Source: Treponema sp. (lineage in GTDB: Bacteria > Spirochaetota > Spirochaetia > Treponematales > Treponemataceae). Taken from it: 36,201 nucleotides of DNA. A program made the translations under genes and the position numbers. The notes under the pieces are model-generated. The model saw only the letters and a list, made by a program, of their open reading frames with translations, was not told the DNA's origin and ran no database searches. The DNA lies in assembly GCA_016294105.1 (NCBI GenBank), contig JAEDCN010000024.1, positions 1-36,201 on the forward strand. The letters run 5' to 3'. Each line of letters opens with the position of its first letter. Position 1 is the first letter of the stretch. This document shows, piece after piece, positions 23,987-31,716 of the stretch.

Positions 23987-25425
23987 TGAAGGAAATTATT
24001 CGTATAAATATCAAGCTGGCAGGAGTTTTTCTTCTTGCCACACTTTTTTTTCTGTCTCCTGTAATGGCTCAGGGGGAGGGGGATGGAAGCCTGGTTTCTC
24101 CCCTTGCAGGAACAGAATTGCAGTTTGTTAGCACCAGCTCCTGGTGTCTCACGGACACGGAGTGCAGCTTTACGGTGGTGCTGCCAGAAATTGTGCCTTC
24201 TCAGGTGGGGATGGGAACTCCCAGTTTGAGCGCTGGGGTGACCTTTGTGTCGGCTTCCAAGAATCTGTGGGTGGAAGGGAGAGCTTCTGGCACCATCCTT
24301 GAGCTTGTTTTCAACTTTTCCCAAAGTGGCAGTATCCAGCTTCCTCCTTTGGAGGTGATGGTGGACGGTCAGCTCCATTCCATTCCCTTTGCTCCGGTGG
24401 ATGTCTTTCAAAATCCTAAAAGCCTTAAGCCTCAGCTGGAGCTTTCCTTTCATGACCAGCTGGGAAGGGAGCTGGTGCTCCAAGCCCATGATGCGGTACA
24501 GGGAAAAAGGGCCCTGCAACTGGAGGCAGGAAAACCTGTTTTTATAACGGTACAGCTTCGTTATGCAGCTGCTTTGGAAGGTCTTATTTGGGATTTAACG
24601 CCCCAAGGTCTGTTCCAGCAGGAGGTAAGCTATGAGGAAAGCTTTAATCCGGGGGCCCAGGAGCTTTCCCACCAGCTGCAGCCCGTGGCGGAATTCAGCT
24701 TTATTCCCTTAAAGACGGGAGAGCTTCAGCTTCCTGCCATTCGCCTTGAGGTGCGGGGCTATGACGAAAACCACCACACCTTGTCTACGGGAGCCATTTC
24801 TGTGGTTTCAGTGCAGGCCCCAGAAGCAGCACCTTCCCGTGACGATGTAGCTGCATCAGCCTTTGCTTCGGCCTTCACGCCCCCAGCGGTAACAGAGGAG
24901 GAGCCAGTACCAGAAGTGGTTCCAGAATCGGCACAAAAACTGGCATCGCTTCGCTGGAAGGAACGCTCAAGCCTACCTTGGAGTTCTGCTAGTCAGCAAC
25001 GTCAGCAGTTTGAGCAGGAGCTGGCTCTGACTCCAGGCAAGGGGGAGCCATCATTACCACTTGGCTGGCTGGGACTGGGACTTTCTCTTGGGGCACTGAT
25101 AGCAACCATCGTCACCATTTGTAAACGGAAGGTGTTTTTAAGCGTCATTTTAGGTTTCTTATGTATCCTTGCTTTTATTGCCAGCATAGTATATCTTAAG
25201 CCCACATTCCAGCCAACGGGTATTCTTGCAGCCAACAATCTCAGCAGGATTCCAGAGCCGGATGCAACCCATCTTTTCCCTGTTCCTCCCTATTCTGTGG
25301 TGGGGATTCAGAATGAGGTTTTAGGCTGGTATTATGTTGAGGCTGCTGGATTGGAAGGATGGATTCCCACAGAAATGGTAATTGCCATCCACGGACAGGC
25401 AGATTCAGCCACTGTTAAACCCTGA
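23986..25425 (+). CDS. batD: BatD-like membrane protein with C-terminal SH3-like domain
   Basis: The start at 23986 shares a base with the preceding stop (TGATG). The 479-residue product has a signal peptide (cleavage plausible at VMAQ), a beta-rich exported region with BatD-like strands (IPLKTGELQLPAIRLEVRG), a Pro/Glu-rich linker near 300-318, two membrane segments (about 358-374 and 380-400), and a C-terminal segment resembling a bacterial SH3 domain (VVGIQNEVLGWYYVEAAG, then WIPTEMV). BatD is the large exported partner of BatA and BatB. The C-terminal SH3-like part is a reading from residue pattern only. The gene is followed by smr. Confidence 0.85.
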   Translation: MKEIIRINIKLAGVFLLATLFFLSPVMAQGEGDGSLVSPLAGTELQFVSTSSWCLTDTECSFTVVLPEIVPSQVGMGTPSLSAGVTFVSASKNLWVEGRASGTILELVFNFSQSGSIQLPPLEVMVDGQLHSIPFAPVDVFQNPKSLKPQLELSFHDQLGRELVLQAHDAVQGKRALQLEAGKPVFITVQLRYAAALEGLIWDLTPQGLFQQEVSYEESFNPGAQELSHQLQPVAEFSFIPLKTGELQLPAIRLEVRGYDENHHTLSTGAISVVSVQAPEAAPSRDDVAASAFASAFTPPAVTEEEPVPEVVPESAQKLASLRWKERSSLPWSSASQQRQQFEQELALTPGKGEPSLPLGWLGLGLSLGALIATIVTICKRKVFLSVILGFLCILAFIASIVYLKPTFQPTGILAANNLSRIPEPDATHLFPVPPYSVVGIQNEVLGWYYVEAAGLEGWIPTEMVIAIHGQADSATVKP

Positions 25426-25456
25426 CGAGAAAAAATTAAGTAGGAGAACAGATATC

Positions 25457-26053
25457 ATGGACTTTGGAGATATATTGAATCAGTGGGACCAGCTGTGTAG
25501 CAAGGAAGAAGCTCAACGAAAGGAAAAGGCTCGCGGTACAAACAAACCCCGTCCCCGTTTACCTAATGCCCCCCGACTGGAGAAAACTGACGATTCCAAG
25601 ACATTGGTGATTGAAAGTCAGTGGGCTGATTCAGAGCCAGAAGAGGAAGCAGAGCTACCACGGGTAAATCCCATGGATCTGTGGCTCCGTCGTTACGGTG
25701 TAGTGGACAAGGATTCCCTTGCCAAAGAGGTGGCGGAACGGGAGCGTGGTCAAAATCGAGAATATTTAAAGAAGCTTCCCTGTGGTGCCAAAATTGACCT
25801 TCACGGTCTGACTCGGGATGAAGCCTGGGAGCGGCTTGATACCTTTATTGGAGATTGCTCCCGCCGTGGCATTCAAAAGGTGCTGATTGTTCATGGTAAG
25901 GGGCACCATTCCAAGGAGCAATCCGATGTTTCAATACTTTCCTCCATGGTACGCACCTTTGTGGAGCTGGACCGTCGGCTGGGAGCCTCTGGTCATCCAG
26001 ACAAAAAGCTGGGGGGCAATGGCGCCACCTGGGTAATTATCAAAAAAAAATAA
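25457..26053 (+). CDS. Smr domain protein
   Basis: The start at 25457 (MDFGDILNQWDQL) follows AGGAG; a longer frame would overlap batD without an initiation signal. The 198-residue protein has a charged, proline-containing N-terminal half and a C-terminal Smr domain: DLHGLT near 130-135, VLIVHGKGHHS near 157-167, and a GGNGATWVII end. Stand-alone Smr proteins of this type are nucleases or nucleic-acid binding proteins. The position, 31 bases after batD, suggests co-transcription with the Bat operon. Confidence 0.88.
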   Translation: MDFGDILNQWDQLCSKEEAQRKEKARGTNKPRPRLPNAPRLEKTDDSKTLVIESQWADSEPEEEAELPRVNPMDLWLRRYGVVDKDSLAKEVAERERGQNREYLKKLPCGAKIDLHGLTRDEAWERLDTFIGDCSRRGIQKVLIVHGKGHHSKEQSDVSILSSMVRTFVELDRRLGASGHPDKKLGGNGATWVIIKKK

Positions 26054-26061
26054 GTAAAACC

Positions 26062-26090
26062 TTGTAACACAAAAGAAAATTGATTATTTT
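26062..26090 (+). promoter_or_regulatory. Probable promoter of the J-domain gene
   Basis: TTGTAA (26062-26067), 17 bp and TATTTT (26085-26090) are a moderate match, with the start codon 20 bases further on and a GGAG ribosome-binding site. Confidence 0.5.
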
Positions 26091-26110
26091 ATATCAGAGA
26101 GGTTGGAGCA

Positions 26111-26689
26111 ATGGACGATTTGTACGCTGTTCTGGGAGTTTCCAAAACAGCCACTGCCGATGAAATAAAGAAGGCGTATAGAGATGCGGCTTTTCGCTAT
26201 CATCCCGACAGAAACGGTGGTGATGCAGCTGCAGAAGAAAAATTCAAGCAGATAAATGCTGCCTATGCAGTTTTGGGTGATGCTTCAAAACGAAGGGAAT
26301 ACGATCTCTATGGCTCCACTAGTCAGCAAGCTCGTCCAACAAACCAGCAGTATGGTCAATGGAACCAAGGCACAGAGAGCTATGATCCTTTCTGGGAGAT
26401 GTTTGGAAACGGAAGAGCCTATAATCAGCAGGCTAATCAGAAACAATATACTTATACGTGGTCAACCCAGCAGAAACGAGAACCAACTCGTGGAGAAGCT
26501 TTTTCTTCCCTGTTGGGAGGTGCCGTCACCTGTTTCTTGGGCTTAACCTTCTTTAAAATCTCTTTGATATTTTTCCCTATAGGACCAATTCTGTCCCTGT
26601 GGGCAATTGTCAGCGGTGCTTCTAAGGCTTTGGGATCAATCAAATATATCTTTAAGCCAGGCTCAAAAATAGGAGGTGGGAAGGAGTAA
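26111..26689 (+). CDS. Membrane-anchored J-domain protein
   Basis: The J domain occupies about 1-68 with the catalytic HPD at 31-33, which stimulates DnaK ATPase. A Gln/Asn/Tyr-rich linker follows, then a hydrophobic region at about 134-172 (LLGGAVTCFLGLTFFKISLIFF and onward) that looks like one or two membrane spans, and a short basic tail. It lacks the Gly/Phe region, zinc fingers and C-terminal domains of DnaJ, so it is a specialised class C J protein that would place DnaK at the membrane. GGAG precedes the ATG. Confidence 0.88.
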   Translation: MDDLYAVLGVSKTATADEIKKAYRDAAFRYHPDRNGGDAAAEEKFKQINAAYAVLGDASKRREYDLYGSTSQQARPTNQQYGQWNQGTESYDPFWEMFGNGRAYNQQANQKQYTYTWSTQQKREPTRGEAFSSLLGGAVTCFLGLTFFKISLIFFPIGPILSLWAIVSGASKALGSIKYIFKPGSKIGGGKE

Positions 26690-26719
26690 AACATGGAGGG
26701 CTGGGCCGCACCATGTTTT
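26688..26719. terminator. Bidirectional hairpin between dnaJ-like gene and infA
   Basis: AAAACATGG (26688-26696) and CCATGTTTT (26711-26719) form a 9-bp stem around a 14-base GC-rich loop. Both strands end in TTTT, so it can serve both convergent genes. Confidence 0.65.
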
Positions 26720-26725
26720 ATCGTT

Positions 26726-26944
26726 TTACCGTTCGCGGAAAATGATACGGCCTCGGTTCAAGTCGTAGGGAGAAAGGGCAACCTTTACACTGTCACCAGG
26801 TACAATTCTGATGTAGTGCTTGCGCATCTTTCCTGACAAGTGGGCAAGAATGATGTGCTTGTTCTGCAACTCAACCCTGAACATTGTATTTGGCAATGCT
26901 TCCCGAACAATTCCTTCGACTTCAATAGCTTCTTCTTTAGCCAC
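26726..26944 (-). CDS. infA: Translation initiation factor IF-1, GTG start
   Basis: IF-1 binds the 30S A site during initiation. GTG at 26944 after GGAGG gives exactly 72 residues starting MAKEEAIEVEG, the canonical IF-1 length. The OB-fold motifs FRVELQNKHIILAHLSGKMRKHYIRIVPGD and the GRIIFR end are present. A longer frame to 27001 is an untranslated artefact rich in Phe and Lys codons. The gene is monocistronic and divergent from the DksA-family gene. The rare start codon for a core factor may keep expression modest. Confidence 0.96.
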   Translation of the reverse strand: MAKEEAIEVEGIVREALPNTMFRVELQNKHIILAHLSGKMRKHYIRIVPGDSVKVALSPYDLNRGRIIFRER

Positions 26945-26981
26945 AGTTCCTCCAGATAAGAAAAGAAAAAAGCAAAAAAAG

Positions 26982-27010
26982 TTGTTTTTTTTGCAATTCA
27001 CACTTATAAT
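26982..27010 (+). promoter_or_regulatory. Promoter of the DksA/TraR-family gene
   Basis: TTGTTT (26982-26987), 17 bp and a perfect TATAAT (27005-27010) precede the start codon by 42 bases. Confidence 0.7.
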
Positions 27011-27052
27011 TTTATGAGTAATTCATAGACATGTCAACATAGAGGAGTAATA

Positions 27053-27409
27053 ATGAATCAGGATTTTATTGATGGAATGAAAGAAAAATTGATTGCAGAG
27101 CGGAATATGGTGTTAGCCTCCATTGCCGAGCATAATGCAGATTTCAAGCGGATTTTGGAAGAAACCACCGGAAAGGATAGCGTTGACGAGGCTGCAGATG
27201 TTGTTGACTTGAAGATGTTGGAATCCATGGAAAAAAAAGAAATGGAACAGCTGGAGCTCATTGATGCAGCCATCAAGAGAATTGACACTGGAAAGTATGG
27301 ATATTGCATGAAGTGCGGTACTGAAATTCCCGAAGGCCGATTGGAAGCAATTCCCACTGCTGTGCTTTGCGTGGATTGTAAAAGTGCTATGGAGCGACGT
27401 GGTCGGTAA
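27053..27409 (+). CDS. DksA/TraR family zinc-finger protein
   Basis: The 118-residue protein has an N-terminal coiled-coil region, the family's DEAADVVD segment near 45-52, and a C4 zinc finger with CMKC at 85-88 and CVDC at 106-109. DksA-type proteins enter the RNA polymerase secondary channel and act with ppGpp; the Rel synthetase in this window makes a functional link plausible. Being shorter than E. coli DksA (151 residues), it is closer to the short TraR/YteA-like group, so the function is a family inference. GAGGAG precedes the ATG. The 3' end of the coding region forms one arm of a strong hairpin. Confidence 0.9.
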   Translation: MNQDFIDGMKEKLIAERNMVLASIAEHNADFKRILEETTGKDSVDEAADVVDLKMLESMEKKEMEQLELIDAAIKRIDTGKYGYCMKCGTEIPEGRLEAIPTAVLCVDCKSAMERRGR

Positions 27410-27437
27410 CGATGTGGTCGTTACCGACCACATCGTT
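27399..27437 (+). repeat. Two mutually exclusive hairpins at the end of the DksA-family gene
   Basis: Hairpin 1 pairs GTGGTCGGTAACGA (27399-27412) with TCGTTACCGACCAC (27418-27431), a perfect 14-bp stem with loop TGTGG. Hairpin 2 pairs AACGATGTGGTCG (27408-27420) with CGACCACATCGTT (27425-27437), a perfect 13-bp stem with loop TTAC. They share most bases and cannot form together. The stop codon lies within hairpin 1. Confidence 0.85.
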
Positions 27438-27464
27438 AAATCTTATTCTCACTGGTAGACAAGA

Positions 27465-27504
27465 GCTTCTGTGGTGAATCCTCACTGCAGAAGCCTTTTG
27501 TTTT
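27465..27504 (+). terminator. Terminator after the DksA-family gene
   Basis: GCTTCTG (27465-27471) pairs with CAGAAGC (27488-27494), with an inner GTGA/TCAC pairing, followed by CTTTTGTTTT. The U-rich tail reaches the stop codon of the convergent PHP gene. Confidence 0.75.
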
Positions 27505-28369
27505 ATAATCTTAACGAGAGCTCCAAGGCGGTGGTTTTTCTAATGAGCTTTCCGTCAACCTTTGTTAAATAGGTTGCCTCTCGGTAGCCTGCATCCCAGG
27601 CTGCTTTTCTGGCTTCTGCAAAGGCGTAATCTAGGTAGCCTGCGTTATGCACATCGGAATTGATGGTAATGGGCACATCTGCCTTTGCCAGCAGGGACAA
27701 AAAATAGGGTGACGGGTAGGGGGTGGTGGTGTTTTTTCGAGCCATACCCCCAGTGTTGATTTCCACAATTACATTTGACTGGGCAATAACCCGTGCTGTT
27801 TCCTGCACCTCATCCTTGTACCATTGGGCTTCCTCGTCAAAGAATTTAAGCTCCCCGTTTCGTCGTCGGATAACGTCGGCATGGCCCAGAATGTCAAAGC
27901 CTCCTTTAACAATCATTTCCCGCTGGGCTGCAAAGTAGGCTTGCACTGCCTTCTTCCCGTCTCCTTTAAAATGGCTTTCAATGCCGGTGGCCACGTTTTT
28001 TGCAGAATCATCCACGGTAAAGCAGCCAGTACTGGTAATCAGGTAGTGGGTAGAGCCAATCAAATAGTCTGCTCCTAGGTCTTGGTAGGAACCCTGGGGT
28101 GGGCTAGAAAGTGGAGGCAAATAGTCAGCCTCAAAGCCGCATAAAATCTCAATCTGTTCCTTGTATTTTTCCTTGAGCCTGTTGATTTCAGCCACGTAGT
28201 CAGCCAGCTGTGCCACGGGAATATGCCAGTCGGAGGCAAAGGGATACACTGTGTGTCCAGAAAAACCCAGCACGGAAAAGCCCTTAGAAATGGCCTCTTG
28301 AACTAGGGTTTCTGGCAGTTCTGTTCCGTCACAAAAATTGGTGTGGGTATGGTAATTAGTGAGAATCAT
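27503..28369 (-). CDS. PHP-family phosphatase (histidinol-phosphatase type)
   Basis: The metal-binding motifs of the PHP fold run in order: HTHTNFCDG near 8-16, SGHT near 37-40, GFEADY near 78-83, GSTHYL near 105-110, ILGHADVIRR near 159-168, EINTGG near 203-208, and NSDVH near 238-242. The layout is that of HisJ/HisK, which dephosphorylates histidinol phosphate in histidine synthesis. No other his gene is nearby, so a related phosphoesterase role is possible. GGAG precedes the ATG at 28369. The 288-residue length fits. Confidence 0.85.
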   Translation of the reverse strand: MILTNYHTHTNFCDGTELPETLVQEAISKGFSVLGFSGHTVYPFASDWHIPVAQLADYVAEINRLKEKYKEQIEILCGFEADYLPPLSSPPQGSYQDLGADYLIGSTHYLITSTGCFTVDDSAKNVATGIESHFKGDGKKAVQAYFAAQREMIVKGGFDILGHADVIRRRNGELKFFDEEAQWYKDEVQETARVIAQSNVIVEINTGGMARKNTTTPYPSPYFLSLLAKADVPITINSDVHNAGYLDYAFAEARKAAWDAGYREATYLTKVDGKLIRKTTALELSLRL

Positions 28370-28413
28370 GGAGTCTCCTTGGGGTATTTTTGGTAGGGTT
28401 TTATCTTAGAAAT

Positions 28414-30111
28414 TTATTGTGGGCCCTGCCACAGGCCATCGGTACCGCTTTGAGGTAACTTTTGCCATTTTGCTAGAATATCTGCCAGCTGCTGCTTTTT
28501 GAAGGGCTTGGCAAAATAATCGTTAATTCCAGCCTTGATGTATTCCTGGATAATGTCTGGAGTGGAATTGGCTGAACAGGCCACAATGATTCCTTTGTAG
28601 CCATTTTCCCGAAGCTTGGCACTTGTTTCAAATCCATTCATAAAGGGCATTTCAATATCCATAAAGATGATTTTTGTGTCTGGATACTGCTGGGCTAGAG
28701 CAATGGCTTTTTCTCCGCTGGTGGCTCCGTGGGCCTCCACTCCAAAGGATGACAGGAAGGTGGTCAAAATCTTGAGGTTTACCGGATGGTCGTCCACTGC
28801 AATAATGGGGCTGGGGAAGTCTTGTTCTGGCAGGATTGCTGCCGAAGCTACCTGTGCCTGGGAGCCCTGTGCAGGTTCCTGGGCTGTAGGTGCGATTTTT
28901 TCCCGTACCAGCTTTTGGAAGGAGGGGGTTTTAGACCGTGCAGTTATTTGTGCCAGCTCTTCAGCCTCGGCCTGTTCTACCGTAGGCAGCTCCAAGGGCT
29001 GGGTAAAGGCGTGTACCAGCAAGTCTAGTAATTTCTTTCGCTGCACTGGCTTGTATAAATAACCATTGAACCAAGACAAAAGCTTCATCTTGGCTTCTCC
29101 TCCCAGCTGCCCCTCTGGAATCATCAAATAGAGCTTTGCTCCGTTTATGGCTGGATCCTTGTTGATTTCTGCTGCCAGACGCCAACCGTCCATGGAGGGC
29201 ATTCCCATATCCATAAGCACAAGGGAGAATTCCTGGTGCTGTTTTGCCGCTTCTCGAATCATTTGAAGGGCCATGGTACCAGAGGAGGCTGTGGCTACCG
29301 TCAGATTGGTCATGGTGGAAATAGTACGAGAAATATTTTCCAGATACAGGGGACTGTCATCCACCACCAAAACCTTGGCACCAGCTGCAATAGCTATCTT
29401 CTGTTCTTTATCAGTCTCCGTAGCGCTTTCTTCCAGGGGAATGGAAAAATAAAAGATGGAGCCGCCTTCAGGATTATCCTCTACCCCAGAATTTCCCTTC
29501 ATCAGGGAAACTAGCTGGGAGCAAATATTCAGTCCCAATCCAGATCCACCGTATTGGCGGGTGGTACTGGTGGAAGCCTGAATGAAGGGTTGGAAAATGG
29601 TGGCCTTCTTGTCTTCCGGCACGCCAACTCCAGAGTCGATTATCTTGAATAAAAAGGTATGCTCCCCATCCCGCTGTGCCTCCACCCGCACATAGCCATT
29701 GGGTGTGAATTTCACCGCGTTCTTTACCATGTTCAAAAGGATTTGCTGGATTCTCAGAGGGTCGCCTATGAGTTTCTGGGGAACCTGCTGGTGAACGTAG
29801 GACAAAAGCTCAATTCCCTTGTTGTAGGCTTCTATGCTCACAAGATTCAACACCTGCTCGATGATGTCGGAGGGATTAAATGCAATATGCTCCAAGGTCA
29901 GGTTTCCCGTTCGTAGCTTTTCAAAATCAAGGATGTCGTTGGCTAGGGTGTGGATAACATCTGCACTGAAGGCAATCTGCCGCACGTATTCCTGCTGCTC
30001 CGGGTCTAGGTTGGTGGACTTTAACAACTCCGCCGTCCCAAGAATGGTCTGGATGGGAGTTCTAATTTCATGGAGGGTAGAAGCCAGTGCGGCGATATTG
30101 GGAGGTGTCAT
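28414..30111 (-). CDS. Sensorless hybrid histidine kinase with two receiver domains
   Basis: The 565-residue soluble protein starts almost directly with the dimerisation helix: His14 in LHEIRTPIQ is the phosphorylation site. The catalytic ATPase follows, with N-box MVKNAVKFTPNG near 128-139, DSGVG near 159-163, and GGSGLGL near 188-194. Receiver 1 spans about 246-370 (VVDD, Asp301, Lys354) and receiver 2 about 435-550 (AVDD, Asp485, Lys535), both with complete acidic pockets and the conserved Lys; an Ala/Glu/Gln-rich linker joins them. There is no PAS, HAMP or membrane segment, so input must come from a partner. The upstream gene, which ends four bases before this start, encodes a receiver-like protein and is the obvious candidate. 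The linked output is not in the window. Confidence 0.92.
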   Translation of the reverse strand: MTPPNIAALASTLHEIRTPIQTILGTAELLKSTNLDPEQQEYVRQIAFSADVIHTLANDILDFEKLRTGNLTLEHIAFNPSDIIEQVLNLVSIEAYNKGIELLSYVHQQVPQKLIGDPLRIQQILLNMVKNAVKFTPNGYVRVEAQRDGEHTFLFKIIDSGVGVPEDKKATIFQPFIQASTSTTRQYGGSGLGLNICSQLVSLMKGNSGVEDNPEGGSIFYFSIPLEESATETDKEQKIAIAAGAKVLVVDDSPLYLENISRTISTMTNLTVATASSGTMALQMIREAAKQHQEFSLVLMDMGMPSMDGWRLAAEINKDPAINGAKLYLMIPEGQLGGEAKMKLLSWFNGYLYKPVQRKKLLDLLVHAFTQPLELPTVEQAEAEELAQITARSKTPSFQKLVREKIAPTAQEPAQGSQAQVASAAILPEQDFPSPIIAVDDHPVNLKILTTFLSSFGVEAHGATSGEKAIALAQQYPDTKIIFMDIEMPFMNGFETSAKLRENGYKGIIVACSANSTPDIIQEYIKAGINDYFAKPFKKQQLADILAKWQKLPQSGTDGLWQGPQ

Positions 30112-30115
30112 AGCC

Positions 30116-30994
30116 TTATGCTTCGCTGATTTCTTGCTTTCGAGCTTCCACGTCGAAATTGAAGATCATGTCGGTGCAGCAGGGAATGGTGTTCTTGTCT
30201 ATGCTCAGCAGTTTGTTTTCCACCAATTCACTCAAAGAGCAAGAAACGGTACTTTCCACAAAGGAATTCAACATGGTGATAAGGTTGTCTTCCACCTGTA
30301 TGCCGGTATATTCAGAGTGTCCCTCGATAAATTGCTTTACAAAGGGATCTGCTGTCAGCACCTTCACTTCTTTTTTTATCACTCGTGGTGCGTAGACAAT
30401 GCTATCGAAGAATTTTTCTAGATTAAGTCCATCTACAAAGCCCAAGTTTAAATTAGACATAATCAGCAGAATCTTTGGTGTGGAAATTCCATGGTTTGCA
30501 ATTAAGTCAGCAAGATGGAATTTCAGCATGGTAATCTTGTCAAGATTCAAGCCTACTGCTACTTCCACCACAATAATATTCTTGTTTTTGTGGGCTTCAA
30601 TGATGCAGGGAGTGGTGTCCATGGTCATGGGGGTGGTAAGAAAAACTCCCAGGGTTTTGATGAGGACATCCATCATAAAGGGTCGGGCAAAATATTTTAT
30701 AACACCTAATCGAATGAGACCAATAATTTCTTCTGAGCCAATGGCTGGCCCAACAATAATTACAGGCAAGGAGGCGGTATTGGGATTTTGTCGCTTTTTC
30801 TCTAAGAATTCAATGGTGCTGGAGAAATCTTGTTCAACATCGATTATAACCACGTCAGGTATAATCGACAGCAGCCTAGTAAACGCGTCGCGCCGTCCTT
30901 GAACAAAATCTACGGATACTTTTACTGAGGCCAACTTTTCTTTAACAAAATCTCTAAAAATCGGCGAGGGATCCAACAATAATACCTGCTTCAT
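30116..30994 (-). CDS. Receiver-like protein with divergent C-terminal domain
   Basis: The N-terminal 110 residues form a receiver domain, MKQVLLLDPSPIF, with phospho-acceptor position Asp52 (VVIIDVEQ). The acid pocket has one Asp instead of two, the Thr/Ser switch position is Gly, and the conserved Lys is Arg104 (FARPF), so phosphorylation is doubtful. The region from about 110 to 225 looks like an alpha/beta domain (NIIVVEVAVGLNLDKITML, then ILLIMSNLNLG) with some STAS-like feel, and the tail is helical. The start at 30994 is chosen because the promoter's -10 box lies only two bases before an alternative ATG at 31000, which would not be transcribed. There is no Shine-Dalgarno. It probably supplies input to the kinase encoded next. 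Confidence 0.75.
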   Translation of the reverse strand: MKQVLLLDPSPIFRDFVKEKLASVKVSVDFVQGRRDAFTRLLSIIPDVVIIDVEQDFSSTIEFLEKKRQNPNTASLPVIIVGPAIGSEEIIGLIRLGVIKYFARPFMMDVLIKTLGVFLTTPMTMDTTPCIIEAHKNKNIIVVEVAVGLNLDKITMLKFHLADLIANHGISTPKILLIMSNLNLGFVDGLNLEKFFDSIVYAPRVIKKEVKVLTADPFVKQFIEGHSEYTGIQVEDNLITMLNSFVESTVSCSLSELVENKLLSIDKNTIPCCTDMIFNFDVEARKQEISEA

Positions 30995-31002
30995 ATCCAT
31001 TT

Positions 31003-31031
31003 ATGATACAAGTAAAATTGAAATTTGACAA
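31003..31031 (-). promoter_or_regulatory. Promoter of the receiver/kinase operon
   Basis: On the minus strand TTGTCA (31031-31026), 17 bp and TATCAT (31008-31003). The expected transcript start (about 30996) falls between two ATGs, leaving the second (30994) essentially leaderless. Confidence 0.65.
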
Positions 31032-31040
31032 GATACGGAC

Positions 31041-31070
31041 TTGCTTTTTTCTAAAATAAAGGGATATGCT
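31041..31070 (+). promoter_or_regulatory. Promoter of the DJ-1 family gene
   Basis: TTGCTT (31041-31046), 18 bp and TATGCT (31065-31070) give a leader of about 39 bases. Confidence 0.5.
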
Positions 31071-31115
31071 ATGGGGAAGAACAAACGATTTTAACAAGGC
31101 TTAATGGGGGATAAT

Positions 31116-31706
31116 ATGATTATCTATGTTTTGCTGGCAGAAGGATTTGAGGAGATTGAAGCACTGACTCCCGTTGATTATTTGCGTCGTGTTGGGGTTG
31201 AGGTGTATACCCTTTCTTGTGGTGATTCCTTGACAGTGCGAGGCTCCCACAACATACCCGTGGTGGCAGATATGATGGTGGCCGAAGCTTTAGCCGAGGA
31301 GACTGTAGGGGATGGTATTGTGGTGCCGGGAGGAATGCCTGGGGCTGCCAATGTGGCTCAATGTCCAGAGGCGGGAAAATTGATTTCTAAAATGATGGAT
31401 TCTGGTAAGGTGGTGGCAGCCCTTTGTGCCGCTCCCGTGGTGGCCCTTGCAGGACTTGGAGTACTGAAGGCAAAAAGATTCACCTGTTATCCTTCTATGG
31501 AAAGTCAGCTGGAAAAATGGGGTGGCCCCCAGTGGCAAAAGCTTACAGAAGGATGCCATTATACGGGAAGCCGTGTGGAGGTGGACGGTAATCTCTTTAC
31601 CGCAGCAGGCCCTGGCACCGCAGAGGAATTCGCCTTGATTTTGGCCCATGAGTTTGCAGATCAGGAGGCTGCTGCCAAGCTTGCTTCCAGTGCCTTGTTC
31701 CGCTAA
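31116..31706 (+). CDS. DJ-1/PfpI family protein (YajL/ThiJ type)
   Basis: The 196-residue protein from ATG 31116, which has GGGGGA upstream, begins MIIYVLLAEGFEEIEA as in DJ-1 and YajL; an upstream ATG at 31104 lacks an initiation signal. The conserved glutamate is in EGFEE, and the nucleophile Cys104 is in ALCAAPVVA at the nucleophile elbow. The family protects proteins and nucleotides from electrophile or oxidative damage; deglycase claims are debated. The gene stands alone, divergent from the receiver/kinase operon and convergent with pfkB. Confidence 0.88.
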   Translation: MIIYVLLAEGFEEIEALTPVDYLRRVGVEVYTLSCGDSLTVRGSHNIPVVADMMVAEALAEETVGDGIVVPGGMPGAANVAQCPEAGKLISKMMDSGKVVAALCAAPVVALAGLGVLKAKRFTCYPSMESQLEKWGGPQWQKLTEGCHYTGSRVEVDGNLFTAAGPGTAEEFALILAHEFADQEAAAKLASSALFR

Positions 31707-31716
31707 CTGTTGAATT

